From: Catonia carolina
Lineage: Eukaryota > Arthropoda > Insecta > Hemiptera > Achilidae
DNA length: 64,000 nt
Assembly: GCA_035578175.1 (NCBI GenBank)
Contig: JAQMRL010000003.1
Coordinates: forward strand, 101,792,969 to 101,856,968
Direction of reading: 5' to 3'
The position numbers and the translations under genes were made by a program. Shown here piece after piece: positions 63,919 through 64,000 of the stretch. Within the stretch, counting starts at the first letter, position 1. Each line of letters begins with the position of its first letter. The notes under the pieces were generated by a model. That model did no database searches and had not been told where the DNA came from. It saw nothing but the letters and a program-made list of their open reading frames with translations.

Positions 63919-64000
63919 TGTAGTATTTTATTTTTAGTACCATGTTGAATTTAGTATAGGACGTATTACATAGACCGTCTGACCTTCTAATATGCACGTG

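Overview
The window looks like nuclear DNA of an insect: A+T-rich, spliced genes, and dense with insect-type transposable elements (mariner, pogo/Tigger, Harbinger, hAT, Helitron, Jockey/CR1-type LINEs, a Ty3/gypsy-type LTR element and tRNA-derived SINEs). I cannot name the species from sequence alone.

Minus strand, about 0.4-41.9 kb: one host gene fills this part, the nuclear pore scaffold nucleoporin Nup133. I could place 22 coding exons by hand. Every junction has GT/AG ends and keeps the reading frame, giving a predicted protein of 1122 residues (human Nup133 is 1156) with an N-terminal beta-propeller and a C-terminal alpha-helical stack. The coding part is 3.4 kb spread over 41.4 kb, and nearly all of the rest is intron holding old and young mobile elements. 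These include three near-identical mariners, a second mariner with a SINE inside it, a decayed third mariner, two copies of a pogo-type MITE, a 1-kb Tigger relic, a Harbinger MITE that contains a mariner, a 619-bp element with a clean 8-bp target duplication, a Helitron 3' end, several LINE relics and four repeat families (A-D) that I could not classify.

42.4-45.1 kb: a complete hAT transposon (intact 643-residue transposase, matching termini, perfect 8-bp target duplication) sits about 0.6 kb upstream of the Nup133 start codon. 45.1-47.8 kb is intergenic with two SINEs and a weak transposase relic. 47.8-52.3 kb holds a nearly full-length LINE (endonuclease plus reverse transcriptase, two small lesions) and a 5'-truncated sister copy with the same 3' tail.

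52.3-59.1 kb: a diverged segmental duplication carries two paralogous minus-strand exons (53.4-53.6 and 58.5-58.6 kb). They appear to encode the end of a signal peptide followed by a short mature peptide. One copy is built of Leu-Pro-Glu repeats; the other is a short Pro/Thr-rich tail. I think this is the least ordinary feature of the window. Their first exons were not found. Between them lie a decayed Tc1-like transposase, SINEs and repeat families A and B.

59.1-63.9 kb: a minus-strand LTR retroelement with 413-bp LTRs differing at one base. It keeps gag (broken by one frameshift) and integrase, but protease, reverse transcriptase and RNase H are absent. It inserted next to the second peptide exon. 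The window ends 82 bp past the outer LTR.
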